A stretch of 64,000 nucleotides of DNA from Rhodoferax sp. PAMC 29310 (GCF_017948265.1 NZ_CP072852.1:992001-1056000); one strand, 5' to 3'; positions 25,698 through 35,346 are shown, numbered from the stretch's first letter. The notes: a model not told the origin generated them from the letters alone. Numbers and translations are program-made.

Positions 25698-27116
25698 TCA
25701 GGGCAGGGGAGCGCGGCGCAATTTAAGATTGGCCGCCAGACCGCCGGTGGATGCGTTGCTCAACATGAACGCGCCACCCATGCGTTCCAGCACGTTCTCA
25801 ACGATGGCCAAGCCCAAGCCAGTGCCTTTGGCGGCAGTCCGGGCGGCTTCTCCCCGGTAAAAGGGCGTCGTCAGGTCGACCAACTGTTCTGGTGACACGC
25901 CTTCGCCATGGTCACGTACCCGCATCAGCACCCAACCGTCGTGGGCCTTCGCCGTAATGTCGACCTGAGCCAGACCCGTATCAACGGACTTTCCGTATCG
26001 GCGGGCATTCTCCAGCAGGTTACTGATCACACGACCCAACTCCACAGGGTCGGCCATCACCATCAAATCCAACGACAAATCGAGGTTGAACTGCATGTCT
26101 GTGCGACCTTTGGCACTGTAAATGCAGGTTTCGACCACATCGCGCAAGGACACAGCGCTCAGCGCCACATTGCCTGGGCGCACATAGTCCAGGAATTTGT
26201 CGATGATGGCGTCAAGCTGATCAATGTCAGCTGCCATATGGTCTCTCGCCTCGACATCCAGGACACTCAATTCAGTCTCCAGTCTCAGGCGCGCCAGTGG
26301 CGTGCGCAAGTCATGGGAGATACCTGCCAGCATCAGGGCCCGGTCGTGCTCAATCTTGGCCAGCTTCTGTGTCATCCGGTTGAAGCCGACGTTGACGGCC
26401 CGCACCTCGCTGGTCGACACGGTTTCATCAAGTCGACTGGCGTCAAAGTCACCGTCTCGCACACGGCTGGCGGCAAACGACAGCTGTTTAAGCGGGCGGT
26501 TGATCAGCCTGGCAATCAGCGCGGCACCGGCCAGTGAGAGGGCGGCTGCGGACAGCAGCCAGATTGTCCAGGTGGCGCTGGCGGTTGGGTTGAAGCGCGC
26601 TCGATCAGCGCGCATCCAGTAGCGGTCACCATCGATCGTGAAACCGACCCAAAGCCCCTCGTCCTTGTTCACCCGGTTGGTCACCACGGTGTCTGGCCCC
26701 AGACGGGCGGCCAGCTCGCTCGAAACCTGCTGACTCAAAGTGTCCGTTTCAAAGCGCTCGTAGGTGTCCGTTGGCTCACGCGGGACGATTCGCACGCCTT
26801 CCTGATCAGTCATTGTCTTGATCAGAGACACACGGGCGATGGAGTCGGAATGCACCAACGCAGCCCGGCTCAAATTCACCAGTGATGCAATTTGCTGGGC
26901 TGTTTGTATCGCCCTTGGTTCAAATTCCAGCGCGCGTAAGGTTTGCAGCCAAGCCAGAATGCTGCCAAACAACAGCAGAGCCAATAGAAAAAAGGTGCGC
27001 CAAAAAAGACTCAAGCCCCAGCGGGTGCGCTCACCACCATCGTCATTCGCCGTGTCGAGCGGGCTAGGGCCAGTGAGGTCGTGCTGAAGGCTCGACGCCT
27101 CATTCAAGTTGTTCAA
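25698..27116 (-). CDS. Sensor histidine kinase, EnvZ type
   Basis: An inner-membrane histidine kinase of about 472 residues. It has two membrane segments (about 40-58 and 185-207) enclosing a periplasmic domain, then HAMP and dimerisation regions. The phospho-accepting histidine is in MLAGISHDLRTPLARLRLETE. ATP-binding boxes are NLLENARRYG, DHGEGVSPEQL and GTGLGLAIVENVLERMGG. It overlaps the response regulator stop by TTGA if the TTG at 27116 is used; a TTG at 27107 is also possible, and no ATG fits. The regulator gene directly upstream is its partner. The stimulus is unknown. Confidence 0.88.
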   Translation of the reverse strand: MNNLNEASSLQHDLTGPSPLDTANDDGGERTRWGLSLFWRTFFLLALLLFGSILAWLQTLRALEFEPRAIQTAQQIASLVNLSRAALVHSDSIARVSLIKTMTDQEGVRIVPREPTDTYERFETDTLSQQVSSELAARLGPDTVVTNRVNKDEGLWVGFTIDGDRYWMRADRARFNPTASATWTIWLLSAAALSLAGAALIARLINRPLKQLSFAASRVRDGDFDASRLDETVSTSEVRAVNVGFNRMTQKLAKIEHDRALMLAGISHDLRTPLARLRLETELSVLDVEARDHMAADIDQLDAIIDKFLDYVRPGNVALSAVSLRDVVETCIYSAKGRTDMQFNLDLSLDLMVMADPVELGRVISNLLENARRYGKSVDTGLAQVDITAKAHDGWVLMRVRDHGEGVSPEQLVDLTTPFYRGEAARTAAKGTGLGLAIVENVLERMGGAFMLSNASTGGLAANLKLRRAPLP

Positions 27117-27844
27117 GCTGCGCCGTCCGGAACAAAGACATAGCCCACGCCCCACACCGTCTGAATATAGCGCGGCGCGGCGGCGTCAGTTTCCACCAGT
27201 TTGCGCAAACGCGAGACCTGCACATCCAGACTCCGGTCAAACGGCTCAAAATCTCTCCCGCGTGCCAATTGCGCCAGTTTTTCGCGAGAAAGAGGTTGCC
27301 GTGGGTGCCTCACCAGCGCTTTAAGCATGGCAAATTCACCGGTAGTGAGGGGCAGATCCTCGTCACCCCGGCGCAAGGTACGCACGCCTAAATCAAAGGT
27401 ATAGGGTCCAAAGGTGACCAACTCCGGGTCAATGGAAGGCGAACCTGGCGCCTCGACAGAGGGCCGGCGGCGTAACACTGCATGTATGCGGGCCAGCAGC
27501 TCACGCGGATTGAAGGGCTTGCCCAAATAATCGTCTGCGCCGACCTCCAAACCCACAATGCGGTCCACGTCCTCTCCCTTGGCCGTCAGCATGATGATGG
27601 GAGTCCGGTCTCCGGACGCACGTAAGCGGCGGCAAATCGAGAGCCCGTCCTCACCTGGAAGCATCAGGTCCAAAACAATCAGGTCAACGGGTTCGCGCAG
27701 CAAGATCCGGCTCATTGCCTTGCTATCTTCTGCCTGCAAGACCTCAAAGCCTTCCTGAGCCAGGTAGCGGCGCAGCAGGTCGCGAATTCTTGCATCGTCA
27801 TCGACAACCATGATCTTGTCGTTGCGGCTTGGATTGGGGCTCAT
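27113..27844 (-). CDS. ompR: Response regulator, OmpR family
   Basis: A 243-residue two-domain regulator. The receiver domain has the acidic pair in IMVVDDDARIRDLL, the phosphorylated aspartate in VDLIVLDLMLPGEDGL, and the lysine in DDYLGKPFNPREL. The C-terminal winged helix includes LTTGEFAMLKALVRHPRQPLSREKL and VDVQVSRLRKLVE-like VQVSRLRKLVETD. Sequence and pairing with an EnvZ-like kinase fit the OmpR/EnvZ orthologue found in Burkholderiales. The ATG at 27844 is preferred to the 39-codon extension, which has no conserved content. Two TGTTACA-type sites lie upstream. Confidence 0.88.
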   Translation of the reverse strand: MSPNPSRNDKIMVVDDDARIRDLLRRYLAQEGFEVLQAEDSKAMSRILLREPVDLIVLDLMLPGEDGLSICRRLRASGDRTPIIMLTAKGEDVDRIVGLEVGADDYLGKPFNPRELLARIHAVLRRRPSVEAPGSPSIDPELVTFGPYTFDLGVRTLRRGDEDLPLTTGEFAMLKALVRHPRQPLSREKLAQLARGRDFEPFDRSLDVQVSRLRKLVETDAAAPRYIQTVWGVGYVFVPDGAA

Positions 27845-27861
27845 GAAAGTACCATTGAATT

Positions 27862-27936
27862 TGTAACAGAGCCGATTTTGAAGGCTGAAATTGACGATTG
27901 AGCCAAATTTGTCGGATTGTTGACACACTGTTACAG
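27862..27936. promoter_or_regulatory. Paired TGTAACA/TGTTACA sites upstream of the regulator gene
   Basis: TGTAACAGA at 27862-27870 and CTGTTACAG at 27928-27936 lie between the regulator start (27844) and the divergent gene at 28009. They are inverted with respect to each other. GTAAC cores are usual in OmpR-family sites, so autoregulation is plausible but unproven. Confidence 0.3.
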
Positions 27937-28008
27937 ATGTTGCGCTACCTGGCAAGCCCATACGTTCTGAGATAGATATGCGAAGTAGTTTCGCGGTATC
28001 TTCGAGGC

Positions 28009-28293
28009 ATGAAGAATCGTTGGTCTTTTTTGCTGCTGTCCCTGCTTTTGGTCGGCCTGTCAGCGTCTGCTCGCTCTGAGACCAAAAATAGCGATGAAAT
28101 TGAGAGCCGCGCGCACCGCAGGGCGGAACTTCGCTCGGCGCTCAGTGCGCCTGTCCCAAGCAAAAGTGACGAGCGCAAAAAAACAGACAGCGACGGGTTT
28201 CATGAGCACCAGCTCTCTGCCAAAGAGAGGGCTGACCTGAGGCGGCAACTTCGTGAACAGTTTAGGGTAATTGGCTTCGATTCAACCCAGTAG
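28009..28293 (+). CDS. Small exported hypothetical protein
   Basis: A 94-residue protein starting MKNRWSFLLLSLLLVGLSAS with a clear signal peptide. The mature chain is short, charged and probably helical, ending LSAKERADLRRQLREQFRVI, a motif I recall near OmpR-type regulators in related bacteria. GAGG precedes the ATG. It is divergent from the regulator gene with 164 bases between. It is likely periplasmic and the function is unknown. Confidence 0.6.
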   Translation: MKNRWSFLLLSLLLVGLSASARSETKNSDEIESRAHRRAELRSALSAPVPSKSDERKKTDSDGFHEHQLSAKERADLRRQLREQFRVIGFDSTQ

Positions 28294-28345
28294 CGAGTGC
28301 TTTGAACCGTTTGGCAAGTAAGCTTGCCCCATTTGAAAGTACGGA

Positions 28346-29056
28346 TTGAACCCAACCATCAAACTCGTGGTCGCATCGGCACTATTGGCAACCAGTGGCG
28401 CAGGGTTTTCCCAGCCGCTGGTCAACACACCTCAGCAAAACATCATTCAGCTCACCGCCAACGGCGTAGTTGAGGTTCAGCAGGATCTCATGACGGTGAC
28501 TGTCAGCACTCTACGAGAAGGCAGCGATGCCAATGCCGTTCAAACCCAATTGAAGCAGGCCGTCAATGCGGCGCTACTCGAAGCCAAGCCACTGGAGAAA
28601 TCGGGGGCAATGGAGGTACGGACCGGGAATTTCAGCCTGACACCCAGGTGGGGGCGAGACGGGAAATCGTCGGGGTGGCAGGGGCAAGCCGAAATGGTGC
28701 TTGAAGGACAAGATTTCGCCAGAATCACAGCGGTAGCAGGCAAAGTTCAAACATTGACAGTGAACCAACTCAGCTTTGGACTCAGTCGGGCTCAGCGCGA
28801 GAAGGCTGAACGTGACGCCCAGGCACTGGCCATTGACGGCTTCAATTCACGCGCCACGGAGATTGCAGGTAGATTTGGATTTTCCGGCTTCACGCTGCGT
28901 GAAGTCAGTGTGCAAGCCAATGACCAAGGCGGCGGACCTCGCCCCAGAATGATGACCATGGAGGCCAGAGCTGTCCCTTCAGGATCGCCTGTTCCCGTGG
29001 ATGCTGGCAACGCGTCGATTGTGGTCACAGTCACAGGCACCGTTCAACTGAAATAG
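28346..29056 (+). CDS. SIMPL-domain (DUF541) exported protein
   Basis: A 236-residue periplasmic protein with a signal peptide (VVASALLATSGAGFSQPL) and a SIMPL domain. The domain starts IIQLTANGVVEVQQDLMTVT and includes VRTGNFSLTPRW and the C-terminal NASIVVTVTGTVQLK. The family includes the E. coli YggE protein, linked to oxidative stress. The start is the TTG at 28346, since no ATG gives the signal peptide. It lies 52 bases after the small exported gene and may be co-transcribed. Confidence 0.82.
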   Translation: MNPTIKLVVASALLATSGAGFSQPLVNTPQQNIIQLTANGVVEVQQDLMTVTVSTLREGSDANAVQTQLKQAVNAALLEAKPLEKSGAMEVRTGNFSLTPRWGRDGKSSGWQGQAEMVLEGQDFARITAVAGKVQTLTVNQLSFGLSRAQREKAERDAQALAIDGFNSRATEIAGRFGFSGFTLREVSVQANDQGGGPRPRMMTMEARAVPSGSPVPVDAGNASIVVTVTGTVQLK

Positions 29057-29144
29057 GCCCATGGCCTTAAATCTATTACTTATTTGCAGATAGATTGATC
29101 AGCAGCCATAATGAGTTCATCCTAACGACCCAGGTAGGGCTGTT

Positions 29145-29249
29145 TTGCTGATTGAACTCATCAAGGGCGGGGCATTACTCTTGGCGTTGAGTCTGCTCCA
29201 GAGCATCAATATTCGCGTGCTTCGGACTCGACCGGGAGTGTAGAAAATA
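29145..29249 (+). other. 5' extension of the next gene, cut off by an amber codon
   Basis: In the frame of the gene at 29250, a TTG at 29145 opens LLIELIKGGALLLALSLLQS then INIRVLRTRPGV, followed by TAG at 29241-29243, then KI and the annotated start. This is the expected first transmembrane helix of a 5TMR-LYT domain, so the true gene probably starts here and carries a nonsense codon. Confidence 0.65.
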
Positions 29250-31799
29250 GTGGCTGGTTGCCTATTCGGTGGCGTCGCTGTGGCTGGAATGATGTCTCCA
29301 GTGACAGTGGCTCCGGGTGTTATTTTGGACGCCCGTTCAGCGGTGATGGGGATGACTGGCTTGTTTGGTGGCCCGCTCGTTGCACTCATCAGCGCCCTAA
29401 TTGGTAGCGGATTTCGCTTTTGGATCGGTGGCGTTGGTGCGTTGGTCGGCGCTTTGGTTATTTTGGCCAGTGCCGCCTTGGGTCTACTTTACCGTCGGGC
29501 CAATGAGCGAAGATTGGTTTCAACCAGAGCTGTGCAGCTCCTGTGTTTCGGGGTCTTGCTGCAACTAGCTGAACTGCTCTTTTTTACCTTGCTGCCCGGC
29601 GAGGCGCAGTCGAAAATGTTTGAGGCCATCGATTTATTCCGGATTGCGAGCATGGCGGCGATCGCGCTGGGACTAGGGGTATTGCTCAAAGATGGCGTGC
29701 TCCGGCAGGAGGTTAACGAAGCACTGAAAGAGTCCGAAGCCCGGTTTCGCAATTTGTTGCAGGATATCCCCGGTGTCTCGGTTCAAGGCTATTCGCCCGA
29801 CGGCACCACGATCTATTGGAACAACGCATCTCAGACCGTCTACGGCTACTCGAGGGAAGAGGCGATTGGTAAAAATCTTTTGGACTTGATCATCCCGCCG
29901 GAAATGCACGAAGGTGTCCGTCAAGCGATGACGGCGAGCTTTCAAAACAATATTCCGATTCCGGCTGGAGAACTTCCACTGCGACGAAAAGATGGTTCTA
30001 CGGTCCCGGTTTTCTCCAGTCACGCCTTGGTTCGGCCACGCGGCGGGCCCCCAGAAATGTTTTGTATTGACATTGATCTAACCGAGCGCCACAGGGCGCA
30101 GGAGGAGTTGCGCGTTGCGGCGACCGCGTTCGAAGCCCAGGACGGCATTGCGATCACGGACCCTAAGCTGACCATTTTGCGAGTCAACAAAGCCTTCACT
30201 GATTTGCTTGGACAGCCTGCAGAGGCCATGGTGGGCAAGGCTTTGAACGACGTGATTTTGATTTCTGAGCAATTAATCCCGAATTTTTATGCCACTCTGG
30301 ATCTGGCTTTGCAGGACCAGGTGCGATGGACGGGAGAGATCGAGCTGGAGCGAGCCGACAAGGGTCTGATTCCTGTTTACGTAGGGGTGACCTCGGTGAG
30401 CGCAGAAGGCGCCGAGGTCAGTCACTTCGTCGTGACGGTCAAAGACATTTCGCAGCGAAAAGAGGCGGAGGCCCAAATTCGCCAACTGGCTTTCTTTGAC
30501 TCACTAACCGACTTGCCCAACCGGCGATTGCTAATGGATCGGCTGACACGGGCGCTTGTATCTAGTGAGCGCAATCAAACCAGCGGGGCCATATTTTTCA
30601 TTGACCTTGACCATTTCAAGACTCTGAATGACACCCTTGGCCATGAAAAAGGCGATGAACTGCTGCAACAGGTTGGCGATCGGTTATTGAAATGTGTCCG
30701 GGAAACTGACACGGTCGCCCGACTGGGCGGCGATGAGTTTGTGCTGATGTTGGAGGGGTTAGATGGCAGGAATGCCGCCGCTGATGCCCGCTCGGTTGGA
30801 TGCAAGATCATGTCTGCCTTGGGTGAAACCTATCCGGTGGGCAATTTGGACTACCACAGCACTCCCAGCATTGGCGTTGCCTTGTTTCGGGGTGCTGAAG
30901 TTCCAATGGAGGAACTTCTCAAGCAGGCTGACGTGGCGATGTACCAGGCCAAGGCCGCGGGACGCAACACGCTGCAGTTTTTCGATCCTGCCATGCAGGC
31001 AGCCATCAATGAACGAGCGACGCTGGAAAACGATTTGAGATTGGGACTGGAGGGCAATCAATTCACGCTCTTCTACCAATCCCAAGTCAATGCCATGGGG
31101 CAGATTTGTGGGGCGGAAGCGCTGGTGCGCTGGAACCACCCCGCTCGGGGCATGGTTTCCCCCGCTCACTTTATTCCGCTGGCGGAGGAAACCGGGCTGA
31201 TATTGCCGCTCGGGGCTGTGGTCTTGAAACAGGCCTGTCTTCAGTTGGTGGATTGGGCTAAACGCCCCTCATGCGCTCACCTCTTTATTGCCGTGAACGT
31301 CAGCGCACGGGAGTTCAAGGAAAAAGACTTCGCACAAAACGTACTTTCCTTGATTGAGAAAACGGGTGCCAACCCTTGCCGTTTGAAGCTGGAGTTGACT
31401 GAAAGCATGCTGGCCGCAAATCTGGATGACGTCATCGTCAAAATGAACCGATTGCGACAAAGTGGGCTTCAGTTTTCGCTCGACGATTTTGGCACCTGCT
31501 ACTCGTCCCTGTCCTATCTCAAAATGCTTCCTCTGAGCCAACTCAAAATTGACCAGTCTTTTGTTCGAGACGTTCTGACGGACCCCAACGACGCCGTCAT
31601 CGCGAAAACCATTATTACTCTGGGTCACAGCCTCGGTTTGAAGGTCATCGCAGAAGGAGTGGAGACTAAGCCTCAACGGGCGTTTCTCGCGCAACATGGT
31701 TGTCTGGACTATCAGGGATACTTGTTCAGTCGGCCATTGTCAATTGATGCCTTTGAGAAATTGCTGGGCACCAAAGACGCTGTGGCACCAGCGAGCTGA
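29250..31799 (+). CDS. 5TMR-PAS-PAS-GGDEF-EAL cyclic-di-GMP signalling protein
   Basis: An 849-residue protein. The membrane part (to about residue 140) has the 5TMR feature GVILDARSAVMGMTGLFGGP. Two PAS domains follow (about 158-280 and 285-405). The diguanylate cyclase domain has an intact RLGGDEF at about 490-496 with DLDHFKTLNDTLGH. The EAL domain has GAEALVRW (about 622), DDFGTCYSSLSYL and AEGVET. Both catalytic motifs are intact, so it could make and degrade cyclic di-GMP. The first membrane helix lies upstream behind a TAG at 29241, so the GTG start at 29250 gives a truncated membrane domain. Confidence 0.8.
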   Translation: MAGCLFGGVAVAGMMSPVTVAPGVILDARSAVMGMTGLFGGPLVALISALIGSGFRFWIGGVGALVGALVILASAALGLLYRRANERRLVSTRAVQLLCFGVLLQLAELLFFTLLPGEAQSKMFEAIDLFRIASMAAIALGLGVLLKDGVLRQEVNEALKESEARFRNLLQDIPGVSVQGYSPDGTTIYWNNASQTVYGYSREEAIGKNLLDLIIPPEMHEGVRQAMTASFQNNIPIPAGELPLRRKDGSTVPVFSSHALVRPRGGPPEMFCIDIDLTERHRAQEELRVAATAFEAQDGIAITDPKLTILRVNKAFTDLLGQPAEAMVGKALNDVILISEQLIPNFYATLDLALQDQVRWTGEIELERADKGLIPVYVGVTSVSAEGAEVSHFVVTVKDISQRKEAEAQIRQLAFFDSLTDLPNRRLLMDRLTRALVSSERNQTSGAIFFIDLDHFKTLNDTLGHEKGDELLQQVGDRLLKCVRETDTVARLGGDEFVLMLEGLDGRNAAADARSVGCKIMSALGETYPVGNLDYHSTPSIGVALFRGAEVPMEELLKQADVAMYQAKAAGRNTLQFFDPAMQAAINERATLENDLRLGLEGNQFTLFYQSQVNAMGQICGAEALVRWNHPARGMVSPAHFIPLAEETGLILPLGAVVLKQACLQLVDWAKRPSCAHLFIAVNVSAREFKEKDFAQNVLSLIEKTGANPCRLKLELTESMLAANLDDVIVKMNRLRQSGLQFSLDDFGTCYSSLSYLKMLPLSQLKIDQSFVRDVLTDPNDAVIAKTIITLGHSLGLKVIAEGVETKPQRAFLAQHGCLDYQGYLFSRPLSIDAFEKLLGTKDAVAPAS

Positions 31800-31882
31800 C
31801 CGGCCTGCGCATCCTGAAGGTGCAGTGCGATACTGCGGCTAAATAACCACACGTTGGCTTTGACAGGCTAAGTGAAAGACTC

Positions 31883-34390
31883 ATGAGCGCTTCTTCCCCT
31901 TTGTCCGTGGTCGGCCAGCTCATTGGCCGCAAAGTTGCCCCAAGTGAGCCGGCGAGTTTGGGACGATTTCAATTGAAACGGATTCTGGGCAAAGGCGCCC
32001 AATCGGTCGTCTGGCTGGCATTTGACCCCCATCTCGAACGAGAAGTTGCCATCAAACTGATGAAAGTGCGGCCCAGTGCAAACGCACTGGAGGTTTCCCA
32101 GTGGATGCAAGAGGCCCGCAGCGTGAGTCGCCTGGCCCACGCCAATGTAGTGCCCCTGTTTGAAGCCGACATTCAGGATGGTCAACCTTATCTTGTATTT
32201 GAGCATGTCGAGGGGGAAACCCTCACCGCAGTTTTGCGCCAAAACGGTGCGTTGCCGGTGCATCAAGCCGTGTCACTCATGGTTGACGTGTTGGACGCTC
32301 TGGTGGTCGCCCATGCGGCGGGGGTCATTCACCGGGATCTCAAACCATCCAACGTGATGGTTGATTTGAACGGCCGGGCACGAGTCATGGACTTTGGTAT
32401 CGCGGCGCGAGCAAGCCGGGACGATGGTGTCATGCTGACGGCCATTGATGGCAGAACCCCAGGTTATATGTCGCCAGAGGCAACGCAGCGCGGGGCAGCG
32501 TCTCCCTTGATGGACGTGTTCTCGGCAGGCATCGTGCTGACCGAAATGCTTTCTGGCCAGGCCTTGGTTGCCGAGAAAAACCCTGCCAAGGCAGTGCAAA
32601 AGTCCTCCACGAGCAACTTACCTTGCCCAAGGGGCTGGCCCCCGAGGCCAACGACACCTTGCGGGCTATCTTGCTTCGCGCCATTCAACTCGACCCGCAC
32701 CTGCGCCACCCGAGCGCACAGGTGTTCCGAGATGAGTTGGTGAAATGGTCCGGGTCGGTGGCAGCGTCTGCCAGTGCATCCAGCGAGCCACAGTCGGGCA
32801 ACGCATCCAACAGCACATTGGAGTTTCTGCTTCGCCGCATGCGCCACAAATCAGATTTTCCGGCGATGTCGGATTCCATTGTGCGCATTCAAGGCATGGC
32901 CAGTTCAGAGACGGAAAGCGTGGGGAGCGTCACCAATGAAATTCTGAAGGACGTTGCGCTCACCAACAAGTTGCTCAGATTGGTTAACAGCGCGCATTTT
33001 GGCGGCGGTGGCCACATCAGCACCGTGTCACGGGCCGTGAGTCTGGTGGGGTTCAACGGCATTCGCAATATGGCCTTAAGCTTGGTGTTGCTTGAACACA
33101 TGCAGGACAAAGCCCATGCAAACGTCCTGAAAGAAGAATTTCTGCGTTCGCTAATGGCCGGTGCCATTGCCAGTGAGCTTTCAGCGAATCCTCAGGACCG
33201 TGAAGAGGCCTTTATTGGCACCATGTTTCAAAATCTGGGGCGTTTGTTGGCGGAGTTTTACTTCGCGGAAGAAGCTGCGACCGTGCGCTCCCAGTTCGCC
33301 AACCCACGTCAACCGGTGACTGAGGCGAGGGCGTCCGCTGACGTACTCGGTATGAGTTATGAGGCATTGGGGCTGGGCGTTGCCCAGGTATGGGGATTGC
33401 CCAGGTATGGGGATTGCCCAGGTATGGGGATTGCCTGAGGTGATTCAAAGCTGCATTCGCAAACCAACCGGTTCACCGCCGCTGCGCCCCTCACTTCAGC
33501 CCCTGCAGCGCCTGCGCTGGTTGGCCTCAGCGGCCAATGAAGTGTCGGACATCTTGCTGCGCACGCCCGCCGCGCAGGTGGATGCCAAAGTGGTCCAGGT
33601 TTCTGGCATTTATGCGTCGACTTTGGGCATTAGCTTGAAGGAAATGCAAAGTTCAACCCTGCTGGCACGCCAGAAATTCATTGAGATGGCCTCGGCGATG
33701 GACATCAAGGTACTGCCCAACTCGGCAGCAGCACGTTTACTGAGTCCGCCGCCCAAAACCATTGACAATGCGCCTCCAACCGACGCTGCGGCTGATTCTC
33801 TTGACTCGCTTGCCCTGCAGGCCACCGTACTTGAGTCACAAAAGTCATTGCCTTTAAAGAAGACAGATGAACGCCAAGTCGCAGAGATTCTGGCGGCTGG
33901 CATACAGGACATCACCAACGCCATGGTGGAGGACTTCAAACTCACTGACGTCCTTCGCATGATTTTGGAGACGATGTTCAGGGCAATGAACTTTCAACGT
34001 GTGGTGTTTTGCATGCGTGACCCGAAAACCGATGCGCTGACGGGGCGATTTGGACTTGGGAACGGGGTCGAGTCAGTGGTCAAAACATTTGCAATTGGAT
34101 TGGCGCCGTCCAACCCTGACCTGTTCACGGCAGTCTGTCTTAAGGGGGCTGACACCATGATCAGCGACGCCAGTGAAGCGCGTATTGCCAGTCGTCTGCC
34201 CGTCTGGTACATAAAATCGGTCAATGCGCCAACGTTTTTGCTGCTGCCGCTCACCATCAAAGTCAAGCCCTTTGGCCTGATTTATGCGGACAAAGCGGAG
34301 AAAGGCGAGATGGTGCTCGACGACAAGGAACTGGCTTTGCTCAGAACCTTGCGCAACCAGGCTGTGATGGCTTTCCGCCAATCCAGCTAA
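31883..34390 (+). pseudogene. Ser/Thr protein kinase-HDOD-GAF fusion gene, frame broken twice
   Basis: Three frames together encode one protein of about 824 residues. The kinase domain is complete to subdomain IX: LGKGAQSVVW, Lys58, HRDLKPSN (150-157), DFG (170-172). At the A-run 32598-32601 one A seems missing; restoring it joins AVQ to KVLHEQLTLPKGLAPEAND. The HDOD domain follows (DVALTNKLLRLVNSAHFGGG). At 33382-33432 a 17-bp unit occurs three times where one copy would keep the frame (GVAQVWGLPEVIQS). The C-terminal GAF-like domain runs from about 33880 to 34390. Proteins of this architecture are probably stress or cell-cycle signalling factors. As read, only the kinase (286 residues) would be made. 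Confidence 0.8.
33382..33432 (+). repeat. 17-bp tandem repeat, three copies
   Basis: GCCCAGGTATGGGGATT is repeated exactly at 33382-33398, 33399-33415 and 33416-33432, followed by a partial GCC. One copy encodes the expected AQVWGL; two extra copies add 34 bases and shift the frame. Copy numbers 1, 4 and 7 would be in frame. Confidence 0.95.
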
Positions 34391-34395
34391 TCTGC

Positions 34396-34462
34396 TTTAT
34401 AGGCATATTAACTCCCTCGGCCACAGGGAGCCTGCGCAAGATGATATCAAATGGATAGCATT
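34396..34462 (-). repeat. Dispersed repeat copy E (divergent, intergenic)
   Basis: On the minus strand it reads TGCTATCCATTTGATATCAT, then CTTGCGCAGGCTCCC, then CGAGGGAGTTAATATGCC. The head matches the family; the tail is divergent. It lies between the kinase pseudogene and bdhA. Confidence 0.45.
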
Positions 34463-34464
34463 AT

Positions 34465-35235
34465 TTATTGGGCGGTCCAGCCGCCGTCCATATTCCAGGA
34501 CACGCCGCGCACGTTGTTGCCGGCGGCCGAGCAAAAGAACACCGCCAACTCACCCAACTCCTCCGGGGTCGTGAATTGCATGGAAGGCTCTTTTTCACCC
34601 AACAGGCGACGAGTAGCCTCTTCATTGGAAATACCCTGAGCGGCCGCCTTGGCGTCCACCTGCTTCTGAACCAGCGGTGTCAGCACCCAGCCCGGGCAGA
34701 TGGCGTTGCAAGTGACGCCGGTGGTTGCGTTTTCCAGCGCCGTGACCTTGGTCAGCCCGACCACGCCATGCTTGGCGGCCACATAGGCTGATTTTTCAGC
34801 TGAACCTACCAAACCGTGAATGGATGCGACGTTGATGATTCGACCCCAATCCGCCGCCTTCATGGCCGGTAGCGCCAGACGGGTGGTGTGAAACGCGCTG
34901 CTCATGTTGATGGCGATGATGGCGTCCCATCGCTCAATAGGAAAATCTTCGATCTTGGCGACATGCTGAATGCCCGCGTTGTTCACCAAAATGTCGACGC
35001 GACCAAACTCAGCAGCGGCAAAAACCATCATGGCTTCGATTTCCGCTGGTTTGCTCATGTCGGCGCCGTGATGAGCGACCTTGACGCCCAAGGCTGCGAT
35101 CTCGGCTTTGGGACCATCTACATCACCAAAGCCATTCAGGACAATGTTAGCGCCTTGCTTGGCCAAGGCCTTGGCAATGCCAAGACCGATGCCGCTCGTT
35201 GATCCGGTGACAAGGGCTGTTTTGCCTTTAAGCAT
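34465..35235 (-). CDS. bdhA: 3-hydroxybutyrate dehydrogenase
   Basis: A 256-residue short-chain dehydrogenase converting 3-hydroxybutyrate to acetoacetate with NAD, a step in polyhydroxybutyrate use. The cofactor motif is TGSTSGIGLGIAKAL, followed by NNAGIQHVAKIEDFP. The catalytic Ser, Tyr and Lys are in ASIHGLVGSAEKSAYVAAKHG. The C-terminus NNVRGVSWNMDGGWTAQ is typical of BDH. GGAGA upstream sets the ATG at 35235. PHB-type metabolism fits the organism, and no phaC is nearby. Confidence 0.9.
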   Translation of the reverse strand: MLKGKTALVTGSTSGIGLGIAKALAKQGANIVLNGFGDVDGPKAEIAALGVKVAHHGADMSKPAEIEAMMVFAAAEFGRVDILVNNAGIQHVAKIEDFPIERWDAIIAINMSSAFHTTRLALPAMKAADWGRIINVASIHGLVGSAEKSAYVAAKHGVVGLTKVTALENATTGVTCNAICPGWVLTPLVQKQVDAKAAAQGISNEEATRRLLGEKEPSMQFTTPEELGELAVFFCSAAGNNVRGVSWNMDGGWTAQ

Positions 35236-35346
35236 GCTGATTCTCCAAAATAGGGCGGGGCACTGTGGTTGAATTAGGGTTCGCAGACGCAATTTGAACT
35301 TGCACATCTGTCAGACCCCTGACTTTATCAAACCATTCATCACACC

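Noticed and set aside
32598..32601. Programmed ribosomal frameshift in the kinase gene
   Set aside because: AAAAG is short, no classical slippery heptamer or stimulatory structure is evident, and a second unrelated lesion lies downstream. A plain deletion is simpler.
33382..33432. CRISPR-like array
   Set aside because: The three 17-bp units are directly adjacent with no spacers, and no cas genes are present.
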